In this document: piece by piece, positions 9,835-18,611 of the stretch
Layout: every line of letters begins with the position of its first letter
How positions within the stretch are numbered: position 1 is the first letter of the stretch
Source: Nisaea sp.
GTDB lineage: Bacteria > Pseudomonadota > Alphaproteobacteria > Thalassobaculales > Thalassobaculaceae
DNA length: 47,576 bases
Direction: 5' to 3'
Assembly (NCBI RefSeq): GCF_017640745.1
Contig: NZ_JAEPQA010000010.1
Coordinates: 1 to 47,576 of the forward strand
Program-made: the position numbers and the translations under genes
The notes under the pieces: model-generated
What the model saw: only the letters and a program-made list of their open reading frames with translations
Database searches by the model: none
Told to the model about the DNA's origin: nothing

Positions 9835-9872
9835 GGCGCACAGGAAGCTTTCCTGACGCATTTTTGTGCGCC
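9835..9872 (+). terminator. Nested inverted repeat after the DUF1330 gene
   Basis: Outer arms GGCGCACA (9835-9842) and TGTGCGCC (9865-9872) are perfectly complementary. Between them a second hairpin CAGGAA / TTCCTG (9841-9846 / 9850-9855) forms over a 3-nt loop, followed by a T5 run at 9861-9865. The inner hairpin plus T-run could serve as a Rho-independent terminator for the DUF1330 gene. The outer pairing would make a branched structure. The role is inferred. Confidence 0.5.
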
Positions 9873-10001
9873 ACAATCTTTCACCCGCCTATTTTTTCGG
9901 CATAGCCGGAAACCTGACTGACCTGTCTCCTACGCGCTGCACAGCGTGTCTTGCCCGATAATCCGCATAGTCCCGCGGATCCCTCTCCCCGACGCATCGG
10001 G

Positions 10002-10016
10002 TGGCACATGTGTTGC
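10002..10016 (+). promoter_or_regulatory. Sigma-54 (RpoN) promoter, -24/-12 elements
   Basis: The sequence TGGCACATGTGTTGC matches the sigma-54 consensus TGGCAC-N5-TTGC exactly. GG at 10003-10004 and GC at 10015-10016 are separated by the required 10 bases. Transcription would start near 10028, about 30 bp before the permease ATG at 10058. This also rules out the earlier in-frame start at 10001, which lies upstream of the promoter. Sigma-54 control implies an enhancer-binding activator, for example one responding to nitrogen status; its site was not identified. Confidence 0.75.
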
Positions 10017-10057
10017 GTTGCAACGTGCTCCTTCCTGCGACCTCAGATCGCGACGCC

Positions 10058-10999
10058 ATGCTCAGACACGCTATCAAACGACTGCTCGTTTCCATCCCCG
10101 TATTGCTCGGGGTGCTCTTCATCGGCTTCATGCTGATGCAGATCGTTCCCACCGACCCCGCAACCGTCCTTGCAGGACCGACCGCGAGCGCTGCCGACAT
10201 CGAGGCAATCCGGGAGTCGATGGGGCTAAACGAGCCCGTCATCGTCCAGTTCGGGATCTATCTCGGCCGCGTTCTGCAGGGCGATCTCGGACGCTCCCTC
10301 ATCTCCAACAGCTCGGTCGTCGATGAGCTGGCAAACACGATCGGCCCGACGATCGAACTGATGTGCGCCAGCCTGATCTGGGCGATACCGCTCGGTATTC
10401 TTTTCGGCACCCTGGCCGCCGTCCGGCGCGGAAAGGCCTCTGACCGCATCATCATGGCCGCCTCGGTCGCCGGCGTCTCGATGCCGATCTTCTGGTTCGG
10501 CCTGATGCTGATCCAGTATGTCGGCTTCAAGTGGCAGATCCTGCCCTTCCAGGGCCGCGCCGGACCGCTCTGGACGATCGAGGGCCTCCGCCACATCATC
10601 CTGCCGGCGATCACGCTCGGCGGCGTCTTCGTCGGGCCTGTCGCGCGCATGACGCGGACCTCGCTGCTTGAGGTGCTGAGCAGCGACTTCGTCCGCACCG
10701 CCCGTGCCAAGGGCGTCTCGGAACGGGTCATCGTGCTGAAGCATGCGCTGCGCAATTCGCTGATCCCGGTGGTGACGCTGATCGGCCTGCAGATCGGCTT
10801 CCTGCTCGGCGGTGCCGTGGTGACCGAAACCATGTTCGCCTGGCCCGGGGTCGGACGGCTTGCGGTCGGCGCCATCGTCTCTGCTGATTACGCGCTCAGC
10901 CAGGGAGCGATCCTGGTGCTCGCGCTTTCCTTCATCATCGTCAATATCATCGTCGACCTGCTCTATGCCGTGCTCGACCCGCGCCTGAGGGTGTCATGA
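10058..10999 (+). CDS. ABC transporter permease, DppB/OppB type
   Basis: The first inner-membrane subunit of a peptide/opine/nickel-type ABC importer, 313 residues. It opens with the family's N-terminal helix RHAIKRLLVSIPVLLGVLFIGFML and the IVPTDPATVLAGP loop. The cytoplasmic EAA loop is visible as DFVRTARAKGVSERVIVLKHALRNSLIPVV (about residues 207-236), and the protein ends LLYAVLDPRLRVS, as DppB proteins do. The ATG at 10058 is chosen because it lies just after the sigma-54 promoter. The site before it is a poor Shine-Dalgarno match. It overlaps the next permease by ATGA. Confidence 0.93.
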   Translation: MLRHAIKRLLVSIPVLLGVLFIGFMLMQIVPTDPATVLAGPTASAADIEAIRESMGLNEPVIVQFGIYLGRVLQGDLGRSLISNSSVVDELANTIGPTIELMCASLIWAIPLGILFGTLAAVRRGKASDRIIMAASVAGVSMPIFWFGLMLIQYVGFKWQILPFQGRAGPLWTIEGLRHIILPAITLGGVFVGPVARMTRTSLLEVLSSDFVRTARAKGVSERVIVLKHALRNSLIPVVTLIGLQIGFLLGGAVVTETMFAWPGVGRLAVGAIVSADYALSQGAILVLALSFIIVNIIVDLLYAVLDPRLRVS

Positions 11000-11904
11000 C
11001 CGAGATTCACGTTTCCATGAACCCGGTCGACGAGGCGCCGGCCACCGCCGTGACCGCGCGGCGGACCGCCCTAAAGAAATTGATGCGGGACAAGGGAGCG
11101 GTGGTCTCCTTCGTGATCCTCACCATCATCGTCACGCTCGCGCTGGCGGCGCCGCTGATCGCACCGCACGACCCCTACGACAACAATCTGCGCAACATGC
11201 TGAAACCTCCGGCCTGGGCCGACGCCGCTCTGCCGGAGCATCTGCTCGGCACCGACGGCCTCGGGCGGGACATCGTCAGCCGCCTGCTCTACGGCACCCG
11301 AACCACTCTGATGATGGGTGTGATGGCGGTTCTGGCCGGAGGGATCATCGGATCTTTCATGGGGCTGATGGCGGCCTACTACAAATGGCTCGAGGGGCCG
11401 GTGATGCGCATTGTCGACATCCTGCTCTCCTTCCCCTCGATCCTCTTCGGTCTCGCCATCGCCGCCGTTCTTGGTGCCGGCATTTTCTCGATCACCATCG
11501 CCCTCACGGTTTCGGCCATTCCGACGATCGCCCGGATCACGCGCGGCGCTGCCGTCGTGCAGATGCAGATGGAATACATCACCGCGAGCCGCGCCGTCGG
11601 CATGAGCGACGCGCGCATCATCTGGCTGCATCTGCTGCCGAACAGCGCCTCGACGATCTTCGTCTACCTGACGCTCCAGCTCGGCCAGACGATCCTGCTC
11701 GGCGCGGCGCTCAGCTTCATCGGCCTCGGTGCCCAGCCGCCGACGGCCGAACTCGGAACCATGGCCTCGGAAGGCCGGAACTTTCTCTTCTTCGCACCGC
11801 ACGTCTCGACGATCCCGAGCCTGGTGATCTTCCTGATCGTGCTGTGTTTCAACGTTTTGGGCGATGCCTTGCGGGACGTTCTGGACCCGCGGCTGCGCCA
11901 GTAG
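10996..11904 (+). CDS. ABC transporter permease, DppC/OppC type
   Basis: The second membrane subunit of the same importer, 302 residues, partner of the gene it overlaps by 4 bp. Family marks are APHDPYDNNLRNMLKPP and LLGTDGLGRDIVSRLLYGTRTTLMMGV near the N-terminus, the EAA loop EYITASRAVGMSDARIIWLHLLPNS (about 193-217), and the closing FNVLGDALRDVLDPRLRQ. About six transmembrane segments are seen. No nucleotide-binding subunit gene (dppD/dppF type) is present in the window. The ATPases must therefore be encoded elsewhere or shared with another system. Confidence 0.94.
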   Translation: MTEIHVSMNPVDEAPATAVTARRTALKKLMRDKGAVVSFVILTIIVTLALAAPLIAPHDPYDNNLRNMLKPPAWADAALPEHLLGTDGLGRDIVSRLLYGTRTTLMMGVMAVLAGGIIGSFMGLMAAYYKWLEGPVMRIVDILLSFPSILFGLAIAAVLGAGIFSITIALTVSAIPTIARITRGAAVVQMQMEYITASRAVGMSDARIIWLHLLPNSASTIFVYLTLQLGQTILLGAALSFIGLGAQPPTAELGTMASEGRNFLFFAPHVSTIPSLVIFLIVLCFNVLGDALRDVLDPRLRQ

Positions 11905-11977
11905 GAACGCGCCCGGGTCCGTCCTGGGCCGGAAAGGAGTGCCGCCCGGCACTCCGAATAAAAAAGGAGGCTTACAC

Positions 11978-13567
11978 ATGGAACTCAGCAAGTTGTTGCT
12001 GCGGGCGGGGGCAATTGCCCTCACCGCGGCCCTGCCGCTGGCGGCGCCCGCCGTCGCGGAGACATCGGTCAGCGTGCTCCGGACCATCGACACGGACCGG
12101 TACGATCCCCATACCTCCACCTCGCGCGCGACAGCCGAGGTCATGTTCATGATGGGCGACACGCTGGTTTCGCTTGCCCCGGACATGAAGACCATCCGGC
12201 CGCTGCTCGCCAAATCCTGGACCGTATCCGACGACGGCAAGCTCTACACCTTCAAGCTGCGCGACGACGTCACGTTCTGCAGCGGCAAGAAGCTGACGGC
12301 AAAGGACGTCAAGGCCACCATCGACCGATGGATCGCCCATCCGAAAGGCGTGGTGAAGAACCGCATGGGCGACGTCAAGGAAGTCCGCGCGGTCGACGAC
12401 TACACGGTCGAGTATGAGCTGACGCAGCCCTATTCCGAGCTGCTCTATCAAATGACGCAGCATTTCCACACCATCCTCAACGTCGAGGATGTCGAGAAGC
12501 TGGGCGACGATTTCGGCGTGAAGGGCTTCGACGGCTCAGGTCCCTACTGCTTCGAAAGCTGGGAGCCGCGCAACGAGCTCGTTTTGAAGAAGCATGAAGG
12601 CTACAACTGGGGCCCCGACTTCTACGCCAATGTAGGCCCGGCCAAGGTCGACAAGGTGATCTGGAAGATCGTTCCGGAAGACAACAACCGGGTCGCCGGC
12701 ATCCAGACAGGTCAGGGTGACGCGACCCAGTACCTGCCCTACTGGGCGATCGACCAGCTGCAGGCCAACCCGCAGATCTCGGTCACCTCGCCGCCGTTCT
12801 ATTTCTGGACCTATTATGTCGGCTTCAAGATCACCCGCGACATCGTGAACGATCTCGAAGTGCGCAAGGCGATCAACCTCGCGGTCGACCAGAAGGCGAT
12901 GGCCGAGGGTCCGTTCTTCGGCAAGGCGGCTCCGGCCTACGCCTACACCCATTCGGGCACGCTGGATTACGCCGCGGACGTGATCGACGAAAGCCTGTTT
13001 GGTTATGACCCGGTGAAGGCCGCCGCGATCCTCGATGCCGACGGCTGGAAAATGGGCGACGACGGCTTCCGCCACAAGGACGGCAAGAAGCTCGAACTGG
13101 TGGCCTACAGCTTCTCCAACATCTGGCGTCAGGTGATGGAAGCCCTGCAGGGCGACCTGCGGAAGGTCGGCATCGACCTCAAGGTCGAGGTCTTCGACGC
13201 GACCGTGATCTGGGGCAAGCTGAAGACACAGGATTTCGACCTCTACACCATGAGCTACCCGTACGTCTCCGCGGGTGACGCCCTCAACCTCTACTTCCCG
13301 TCGGGCAACATGCCGACGCCGAACCGGATGAACTGGGACAACGCGCAGACGGACGAATGGCTGAAAGAGGGCCGCGGCGCCCTGACCGACGCCGATCGTG
13401 CGGCAGCCTATGCGAAGGTCCAGAAGCAGGTGCACGACGCCGCGGTCTGGATCCCGATCGTGCATGAGCCGATGTTTGTCGCGGCGGGTCCGCGACTGAA
13501 GCCGGTCGAGGCCCACGGCATCTACGGTGCCGGTTTCTACAAGGGGCTCAGCCTCGAGCTGAAGTAA
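11978..13567 (+). CDS. ABC transporter periplasmic substrate-binding protein (SBP family 5)
   Basis: A 529-residue family-5 solute-binding protein. A signal peptide is obvious: MELSKLLLRAG, a hydrophobic stretch, then APAVAETS with likely cleavage after AVA (about residue 26). The mature part has the family's LAKSWTVSDDGKLYTFKLRDDVTFCSGKKLTAKDV region (about residues 75-110) and a VRKAINLAVDQKAMAEGPFFGKAAPA-type segment (about 298-323). The ATG has a very strong AAGGAGG site. Coming third after two permeases is the reverse of the usual dpp order. The 73-bp gap before it and the strong site would allow higher output than from the permeases. The ligand (peptide, opine or other nitrogen compound) cannot be read from sequence. 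Confidence 0.93.
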   Translation: MELSKLLLRAGAIALTAALPLAAPAVAETSVSVLRTIDTDRYDPHTSTSRATAEVMFMMGDTLVSLAPDMKTIRPLLAKSWTVSDDGKLYTFKLRDDVTFCSGKKLTAKDVKATIDRWIAHPKGVVKNRMGDVKEVRAVDDYTVEYELTQPYSELLYQMTQHFHTILNVEDVEKLGDDFGVKGFDGSGPYCFESWEPRNELVLKKHEGYNWGPDFYANVGPAKVDKVIWKIVPEDNNRVAGIQTGQGDATQYLPYWAIDQLQANPQISVTSPPFYFWTYYVGFKITRDIVNDLEVRKAINLAVDQKAMAEGPFFGKAAPAYAYTHSGTLDYAADVIDESLFGYDPVKAAAILDADGWKMGDDGFRHKDGKKLELVAYSFSNIWRQVMEALQGDLRKVGIDLKVEVFDATVIWGKLKTQDFDLYTMSYPYVSAGDALNLYFPSGNMPTPNRMNWDNAQTDEWLKEGRGALTDADRAAAYAKVQKQVHDAAVWIPIVHEPMFVAAGPRLKPVEAHGIYGAGFYKGLSLELK

Positions 13568-13585
13568 ATGCCCTGAAACCTTTTC

Positions 13586-13614
13586 CTCGCGGGGCCGATC
13601 TCTGGCCCCGCGAG
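13586..13614. terminator. GC-rich hairpin between convergent genes
   Basis: An 11-bp perfect inverted repeat, CTCGCGGGGCC (13586-13596) and GGCCCCGCGAG (13604-13614), over a 7-nt loop. It lies between the end of the binding-protein gene and the convergent hypothetical gene. It is strong enough to stop transcription in either direction, but no clear T-run follows on either strand. A terminator role is therefore inferred from position. Confidence 0.6.
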
Positions 13615-13621
13615 CGTTCGC

Positions 13622-14116
13622 CTACTTGTCGAGATTGTTGAAGAAATCGGCCGACAGATCTTCGTCGATCGCGACGTCGCCCCGGTCGTCCCGCTTCCGC
13701 TCGTCGGGGGCATGCACGGGAGCCGGAGCGGCCGCGGCTTCTGGTTCCGGCTTTTTCTCGCCCGTCTCAGGTCCGACCCGCCGACGGTTTGTGGCCGCGG
13801 CACCGCTCGACGACTGCTCGCCCTCCTGGGTCATCGACGCCTCGTCCAGCACTTTGCGCTGCTTCGCGACGGCGGCATATTCCTGAAGATTGATGAACAG
13901 CTCGAACAGTTCCGCGAGCTCCCCGGTGTTCGAGATCGCGCGCCGCGCGCTTCGCGCCATTACACTGAAGGTTCCGGGCCGGATCTGGTACTTGACCAGC
14001 ATCATCCGGGTGCGCTGCTGCAGATCCAGCAGACGGGCCAAGAGCTGATCATCGGACAAATCCGACGGAGCCGGGGAATCGGCCCCCGAACGGCTTGGGT
14101 TTCCTCGGTTTCCCAT
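13622..14116 (-). CDS. Hypothetical protein with acidic, low-complexity tail
   Basis: A 164-residue protein that I do not recognise. Residues about 20-100 look folded and helical (SDDQLLARLLDLQQRTRMMLVKYQIR, RRAISNTGELAELFELFINLQEYAAVAKQRKVLDEA). Residues 100-164 are a low-complexity linker rich in Ala, Pro, Glu and Arg, ending in an acidic motif VAIDEDLSADFFNNLDK. The short conserved-looking acidic end after a disordered linker suggests a docking peptide for a partner, but this is inference. No signal peptide or membrane segment is seen. It stands alone, convergent with the ABC operon. Confidence 0.7.
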   Translation of the reverse strand: MGNRGNPSRSGADSPAPSDLSDDQLLARLLDLQQRTRMMLVKYQIRPGTFSVMARSARRAISNTGELAELFELFINLQEYAAVAKQRKVLDEASMTQEGEQSSSGAAATNRRRVGPETGEKKPEPEAAAAPAPVHAPDERKRDDRGDVAIDEDLSADFFNNLDK

Positions 14117-14211
14117 CGCAATGACCTATTCAGAGAAAAAGATAATTTCAAGCCGCCCTAAGAGAGGCGCCGGGCCGCACAACCGCTCCAAGACAAATTC
14201 GCAAACAGGTA

Positions 14212-14934
14212 TCAGTCCGCCGCGTCGGCCATCGCCGGCGCGGTGCCCGGCAGGCCGAGCCAGTCGAGCGTCGCCCTGCCCCAGCGGTCGATCGCCGCGC
14301 CGAACAGTTCGAAGCCCTTCACATGCGCTTCCTTGGGCTGCGCGCCGGGCAGCTCCATGCGATGTGCCGCACCGCCCGTCCAGCGCTGGATCATTTCCAG
14401 CGTGATTTCGGGATGGAACTGGATGCCGAGCTTGTTCTCTCCGAAGAGATAGGCCTGGTTCGGAAAACGCTCGCCTTCCGCCAGCAACTGCGCCCCGTCC
14501 GGCAGGTCGAAGCCTTCCTTGTGCCACTGGTAGAAGTGCTCGGAATGGGTAAAGTACGGACGGCCTTCCTCGGTCGGGCACACCTTCGTGTAACCGACCT
14601 CGACATGGCCCTCGTCATGCAGATAGACCCTCGCGCCGAGCGCGCGGGCAAGCAACTGGCCGCCGAGACAGATCCCGAAAAACGGCTTCTCCTCGCGCAG
14701 CACGACGTCCATGAAGTCCAGCTCGGCCCGGATCCCCTCGAGATGATCGTCGTTCGCGCTCATCGGGCCGCCGAACACCACCACGCCGGCGTGATCGTCG
14801 AGATGCTCCGGTAAATCGTCGCCGATGCAGGGGCACCGCCGGTCGAGCGCATAACCGCGCTCTTCGAGCAGCACGCCGACATGCCCCGGGACAGAGGTCT
14901 TCTGATGAACGACGATAAGGACTTTAGGCTTCAC
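14212..14934 (-). CDS. Class I glutamine amidotransferase-like protein
   Basis: A GMP-synthase-like glutaminase domain of about 240 residues. The nucleophile elbow is PFFGICLGGQLLA with Cys at about residue 89. The catalytic His-Glu pair is in LGIQFHPEITLE (His about 174, Glu about 176). VVVFGGPMSAND supplies the oxyanion strand. No synthase domain is attached, as in the stand-alone family members that hydrolyse gamma-glutamyl compounds or pair with an amide ligase. The start is taken as GTG at 14932-14934 because the folded domain begins at KPKVLIVVHQ and no ATG fits. This start lies 8 bp inside the upstream phosphoribosyltransferase gene, so the two are probably translationally coupled. Confidence 0.85.
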   Translation of the reverse strand: MKPKVLIVVHQKTSVPGHVGVLLEERGYALDRRCPCIGDDLPEHLDDHAGVVVFGGPMSANDDHLEGIRAELDFMDVVLREEKPFFGICLGGQLLARALGARVYLHDEGHVEVGYTKVCPTEEGRPYFTHSEHFYQWHKEGFDLPDGAQLLAEGERFPNQAYLFGENKLGIQFHPEITLEMIQRWTGGAAHRMELPGAQPKEAHVKGFELFGAAIDRWGRATLDWLGLPGTAPAMADAAD

Positions 14935-16123
14935 GATGATCTGTTCGGGTCTTTTCCAGCAGAAACTCGCGTCCGACCTTAACACGTTCCTCGTCACCGT
15001 ACTTGACGATATCCGCGGTCGCGTAGGTCTCGCTCCACTTCTCAGGGAGATAGGAGCCCGTCCCGATAATATCAATCGGCGCGTTGGCAAGCGCCATCAC
15101 CCGGCATTTCTCCGGCGAGAACCCGCTGGAGGCGACGATCTTGACGGCCTTGAACCCGGCCCGGTCGAGCCGCTCTCGCATATGCCAGATCGCGGCTGCG
15201 GAAACGCCCGTGCCGATCAGGTAGCTGAGCTCCTTGTCGGAGCGGTATCCACGGATTGCCTGCGGGGCGTTCCGGTCCAGCACCTCATAGGACATGCCGA
15301 TATCCATGCCCTCGACATAGCGCCCGCCATGGGTGTCGAGCCGGACCGCAACCCGTCCCTCGGCAGCGAGCTCCGGAAAACGCCGGCAGACCGCCAGCGC
15401 GTCGGTGATCTCCTGGCCGAAATAGTCGACGAGGACCGTCAGATTCTCTTCCGGATGGACCTCGTGAAACATTTCCGCCGCGCGCACCGTCGAGCCGGCA
15501 TAGCCGATCAGGGCGTGCGGCATGGTGCCGTAGCCGCGGTCCCGGTTGAAGAAGTGCGCGGTCTCGTCGGAGGCGTTCCCGATGAAGCCGACGGCGCCGA
15601 GCTTGCGCTGCGCCTTGGCGGAGCCGACGCTGGCGCCATAGGCCATCATCTCGGCCATCTCGGTGCCGGCACAGTGCCTGGCATCCATCGCGAGAAAGGC
15701 CGTCTTCTGCATTTCCGCGCACATCACATACGCATTGTAGGCCGCGACGCAGCAGGCACCGAGCTTCTGCAGGAACTGCGTCTCGAGATCGATCAGGTGA
15801 TAGAGCGAGCCGGAGACATACATGATCGGCTCGCCGGCACCGACCCATGAGCCTTCCTTCTGCCGGAGGTCCACGCGGATCTCGACCTTTCGAGCCTTCG
15901 CCATCCGCTCGAGCCATTGCATGGCAAGACGCGGCGCGGAGGTTACCGGGCGGCGCATGAAGACCGCGTAGGTCACATCGACATCGCCGAACTTCGCGAC
16001 CACGTCCTTGGTGCGCAGGAAGTACTTGTCGACGAAGCGCGGCAGATCGCTCTCCGCCGGATGACTTACCGTGCGCGGTGTCTCATCGGGCCGCAGCGAC
16101 GCAATACCCTCGGAGCCGTCCAT
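14924..16123 (-). CDS. Nicotinate phosphoribosyltransferase-like protein
   Basis: A 399-residue protein resembling nicotinate phosphoribosyltransferase (PncB family), which makes nicotinate mononucleotide for NAD salvage. Visible family features are FVDKYFLRTKDVV near the N-terminus and a barrel with GFIGNASDETAHFFNRDRGYGTMPHALIGYAG. Late segments VRLDTHGGRYVEG and VKIVASSGFSPEKCRVM correspond to the usual phosphate-binding loops, though VRLDTHGG departs from the common VRLDSGD. It may therefore be a divergent member with another base as substrate. The ATG at 16123 has a GGGGAG site; a TTG 15 bp upstream is less likely. It is followed by the overlapping amidotransferase gene. Confidence 0.78.
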   Translation of the reverse strand: MDGSEGIASLRPDETPRTVSHPAESDLPRFVDKYFLRTKDVVAKFGDVDVTYAVFMRRPVTSAPRLAMQWLERMAKARKVEIRVDLRQKEGSWVGAGEPIMYVSGSLYHLIDLETQFLQKLGACCVAAYNAYVMCAEMQKTAFLAMDARHCAGTEMAEMMAYGASVGSAKAQRKLGAVGFIGNASDETAHFFNRDRGYGTMPHALIGYAGSTVRAAEMFHEVHPEENLTVLVDYFGQEITDALAVCRRFPELAAEGRVAVRLDTHGGRYVEGMDIGMSYEVLDRNAPQAIRGYRSDKELSYLIGTGVSAAAIWHMRERLDRAGFKAVKIVASSGFSPEKCRVMALANAPIDIIGTGSYLPEKWSETYATADIVKYGDEERVKVGREFLLEKTRTDHREA

Positions 16124-16150
16124 GGGCTCACTCCCCAAGTCAGAGTCCGC

Positions 16151-17542
16151 TCAGGACGCCGCCGCCATGGAGCCGGCCGCGTTGCTCACCCGGCGCTTCT
16201 TCATCATGTCGGCGATCAGGAAAGCAAGTTCCAGCGACTGGCTGGCATTCAGACGCGGGTCGCAATGGGTGTGGTACCGGTCCGCCAGCGCCTCGTCAGT
16301 GATCGCCTGGGCGCCGCCGATGCATTCGGTGACATCCTGGCCGGTCAGCTCGAAATGCACGCCGCCCGCATGGGTTCCCTCGGCCTGGTGCACGTCGAAG
16401 AACTCCCGCACCTCGGAGAGGATGCGGTCGAACGGGCGCGTCTTGTAGCCGCTGGAGGCCTTGATCGTGTTGCCGTGCATCGGATCGCAGGACCAGACGA
16501 CGTTCTTGCCTTCCTTCTGCACGGCGCGGATGAAGCGCGGAAGATGCTTATCGACCTCGCCCGCACCGACGCGCACGATCAGGGTCAGGCGCCCCGCTTC
16601 GTTCTTCGGGTTGAGGATGTCGATCAGCCTCAGCATGTCGTCGGTATCGAGGCTCGGCCCGCATTTCATGCCGATCGGGTTCTGGATGCCGCGCAGATAC
16701 TCGATATGCGCGCCGTCCGCCTGCCGCGTGCGGTCGCCGACCCAAAGCATGTGGGCCGAGGTGCTGTACCAGCCGCCCTCGCCTGTGATGGTGTCCTTGC
16801 GGGTCATCGCCTGCTCGTAACCGAGCAGCAGGGCTTCGTGGCTCGTGTAGAACTCGGTCTCGCGGAGCTGCTGGTTGTTCTCCGGCGTGATGCCGCAGGC
16901 ACGCATGAATTCGAGCGCCTCGTCGATGCGCTGCACCACGTGCTCGAAACGCTCGCCCTGCGGGGACTTCTCGACGAAGCCGAGGGTCCAGCGATGGATC
17001 TGCTCGAGATTGGCGAACCCGCCCTGCGCGAAGGCGCGCAGCAGGTTCAGGGTGGAGGCAGACTGGTTGTAGACCTTCAGCAGCCGGTCCGGATCGGGAA
17101 TGCGGGAGCCTTCGTCGAACTCGATCGCATTCACCATGTCGCCGCGATAACTCGGCAGCTCGACGCCGCCGATCGTTTCCGTATCGGAGGACCGCGGCTT
17201 GGCGAACTGACCGGCGAGACGGCCGACCTTCACGATCGGCATGGCGGCGCCGAAGGTCAGCACCACCGCCATCTGGAGCAGGACGCGGAAGGTGTCGCGG
17301 ATATTGTTCGGGGAGAATTCGGCAAAGCTCTCGGCGCAATCGCCGCCCTGCAGCAGGAAGGCCTCGCCGCGCGCGACCTTGCCGAGCGACGCCTTCAGGC
17401 GCTGCGCTTCGCCTGCAAAAACGAGCGTCGGATACCCGCTGAGTTCCTTCTCTACCGCCGCCAGACGCTCTGCGTCCGGATAGGCAGGAACCTGCTTGAT
17501 CGGTTTGCCGCGCCAGCTATCGGGGCTCCAGGTGCCGGCCAT
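16151..17542 (-). CDS. aroG: 3-Deoxy-7-phosphoheptulonate synthase, class II
   Basis: The first enzyme of the shikimate pathway, joining phosphoenolpyruvate and erythrose 4-phosphate. The protein of 463 residues belongs to the plant-like class II (AroA-II) family. Signature stretches are [11 protein letters not shown] (about residues 66-76), [45 protein letters not shown], and [11 protein letters not shown] near residue 350. The metal-binding Cys, His, Glu and Asp of the class are present in [23 protein letters not shown] and THCDPRLN. The ATG at 17542 has a GGGAGAAG site. The 27-bp gap to the next gene makes readthrough likely. Confidence 0.95.
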   Translation of the reverse strand: MAGTWSPDSWRGKPIKQVPAYPDAERLAAVEKELSGYPTLVFAGEAQRLKASLGKVARGEAFLLQGGDCAESFAEFSPNNIRDTFRVLLQMAVVLTFGAAMPIVKVGRLAGQFAKPRSSDTETIGGVELPSYRGDMVNAIEFDEGSRIPDPDRLLKVYNQSASTLNLLRAFAQGGFANLEQIHRWTLGFVEKSPQGERFEHVVQRIDEALEFMRACGITPENNQQLRETEFYTSHEALLLGYEQAMTRKDTITGEGGWYSTSAHMLWVGDRTRQADGAHIEYLRGIQNPIGMKCGPSLDTDDMLRLIDILNPKNEAGRLTLIVRVGAGEVDKHLPRFIRAVQKEGKNVVWSCDPMHGNTIKASSGYKTRPFDRILSEVREFFDVHQAEGTHAGGVHFELTGQDVTECIGGAQAITDEALADRYHTHCDPRLNASQSLELAFLIADMMKKRRVSNAAGSMAAAS

Positions 17543-17754
17543 CGCTCTTCTCCCAGTGTTCGAATCGACCGCTTCCCGCCGTTTCCGGCGAATGCGGACG
17601 AGTTTTGTAACAGTGCAGTTCCGCAAATACCAGCATCTCCGCCATGCATCGAAACAGCTCTTTTATTGGCACAGATCCAATTGGACGCCGTACACGCGTC
17701 CATTTATCGTCGAGCACCAAGTAAAAACAAAAAATCCAAGGTGGAACGCCTCAA

Positions 17755-18603
17755 ATGCAGATCCTGCTTCTGGCCGCAGCCATTCTGGCGGCAACATTCA
17801 GCCATTCCTCGGCCGAAACGCTCCTGGAACGCGGCGCCTATCTCGTGAACGGCATCGTCGCCTGCGGCAACTGCCACACGCCCCAGACGCCGCAAGGACC
17901 GGCGCAGGGCAAGGAGTTCGCCGGGACGATCATCGCCGACACGCCGGAATTCACCGCATTCGCCCCCAACATCACGCCGGACAAGGCAACCGGGATCGGA
18001 AGCTGGAGCAAAACGGAGCTGATCCGCGCAATCCGCGACGGCGTCCGACCCGATGGCAGCCTGATCGGACCGCCGATGCCGTTCTCCATGTACCGCCATC
18101 TGTCCGACAGGGACGTCGAAGCGATCGCGACCTACGTTATGCAGGTCCCGGCGGTCTCGAACGCGGTGCCGAAATCCGAATACCGCATCCCGCTGCCACC
18201 GGCCTACGGCCCGCCCGTAGCCGGGGTCCCGGAGCCGCGTCCGGAGAACATTCTCGACTACGGGGCCTATCTCGCCGGACCGGCCGGGCATTGCCTTGAA
18301 TGCCACACGCCGATGGTCGCCGGACATTTCGACTACGACAACCAGACCGGCGCCGGTGGACTGAAATTCGAGGGCCCGTGGGGCATTTCCGTCGCCAGCA
18401 ATATCACGCCGCATTCCGACGGGCGCGTGGCGGAGTATAGCGACGCGGAACTCGCCACGGTGATCCGCAGCGGTATCCGGCCCGACGGCTCCCGGCTCTT
18501 CCCGCCGATGGGCGTGCATTACTACGCCTCGATCAACGACAGGGACATGGCCGCGCTCGTCGCCTTCATCCGCACGCTCAAGCCGAAACCCAACGGCGGA
18601 TAA
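17755..18603 (+). CDS. Secreted diheme cytochrome c
   Basis: A 282-residue periplasmic c-type cytochrome. A signal peptide covers about residues 1-20 (hydrophobic stretch, then SHSSAET). Two class I heme c domains follow. The first has CGNCH at about 37-41 with a Met ligand candidate in PPMPFSMYRHLSDRD. The second has CLECH at about 180-184 with a Met candidate in LFPPMGVHYYASINDRD. Such two-domain proteins act as electron carriers or as the cytochrome subunit of membrane-bound dehydrogenases (alcohol, aldehyde, gluconate). No partner dehydrogenase is beside it. It is divergent from the DAHP synthase gene and preceded by an AAGGTGG site. Confidence 0.92.
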   Translation: MQILLLAAAILAATFSHSSAETLLERGAYLVNGIVACGNCHTPQTPQGPAQGKEFAGTIIADTPEFTAFAPNITPDKATGIGSWSKTELIRAIRDGVRPDGSLIGPPMPFSMYRHLSDRDVEAIATYVMQVPAVSNAVPKSEYRIPLPPAYGPPVAGVPEPRPENILDYGAYLAGPAGHCLECHTPMVAGHFDYDNQTGAGGLKFEGPWGISVASNITPHSDGRVAEYSDAELATVIRSGIRPDGSRLFPPMGVHYYASINDRDMAALVAFIRTLKPKPNGG

Positions 18604-18611
18604 AGCGCTGC

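Noticed and set aside
15917-17848. A 643-codon plus-strand frame over the DAHP synthase gene
   Set aside because: A mirror frame of a confidently assigned gene, with no motif. Its last part also runs across the start of the cytochrome gene in another frame.
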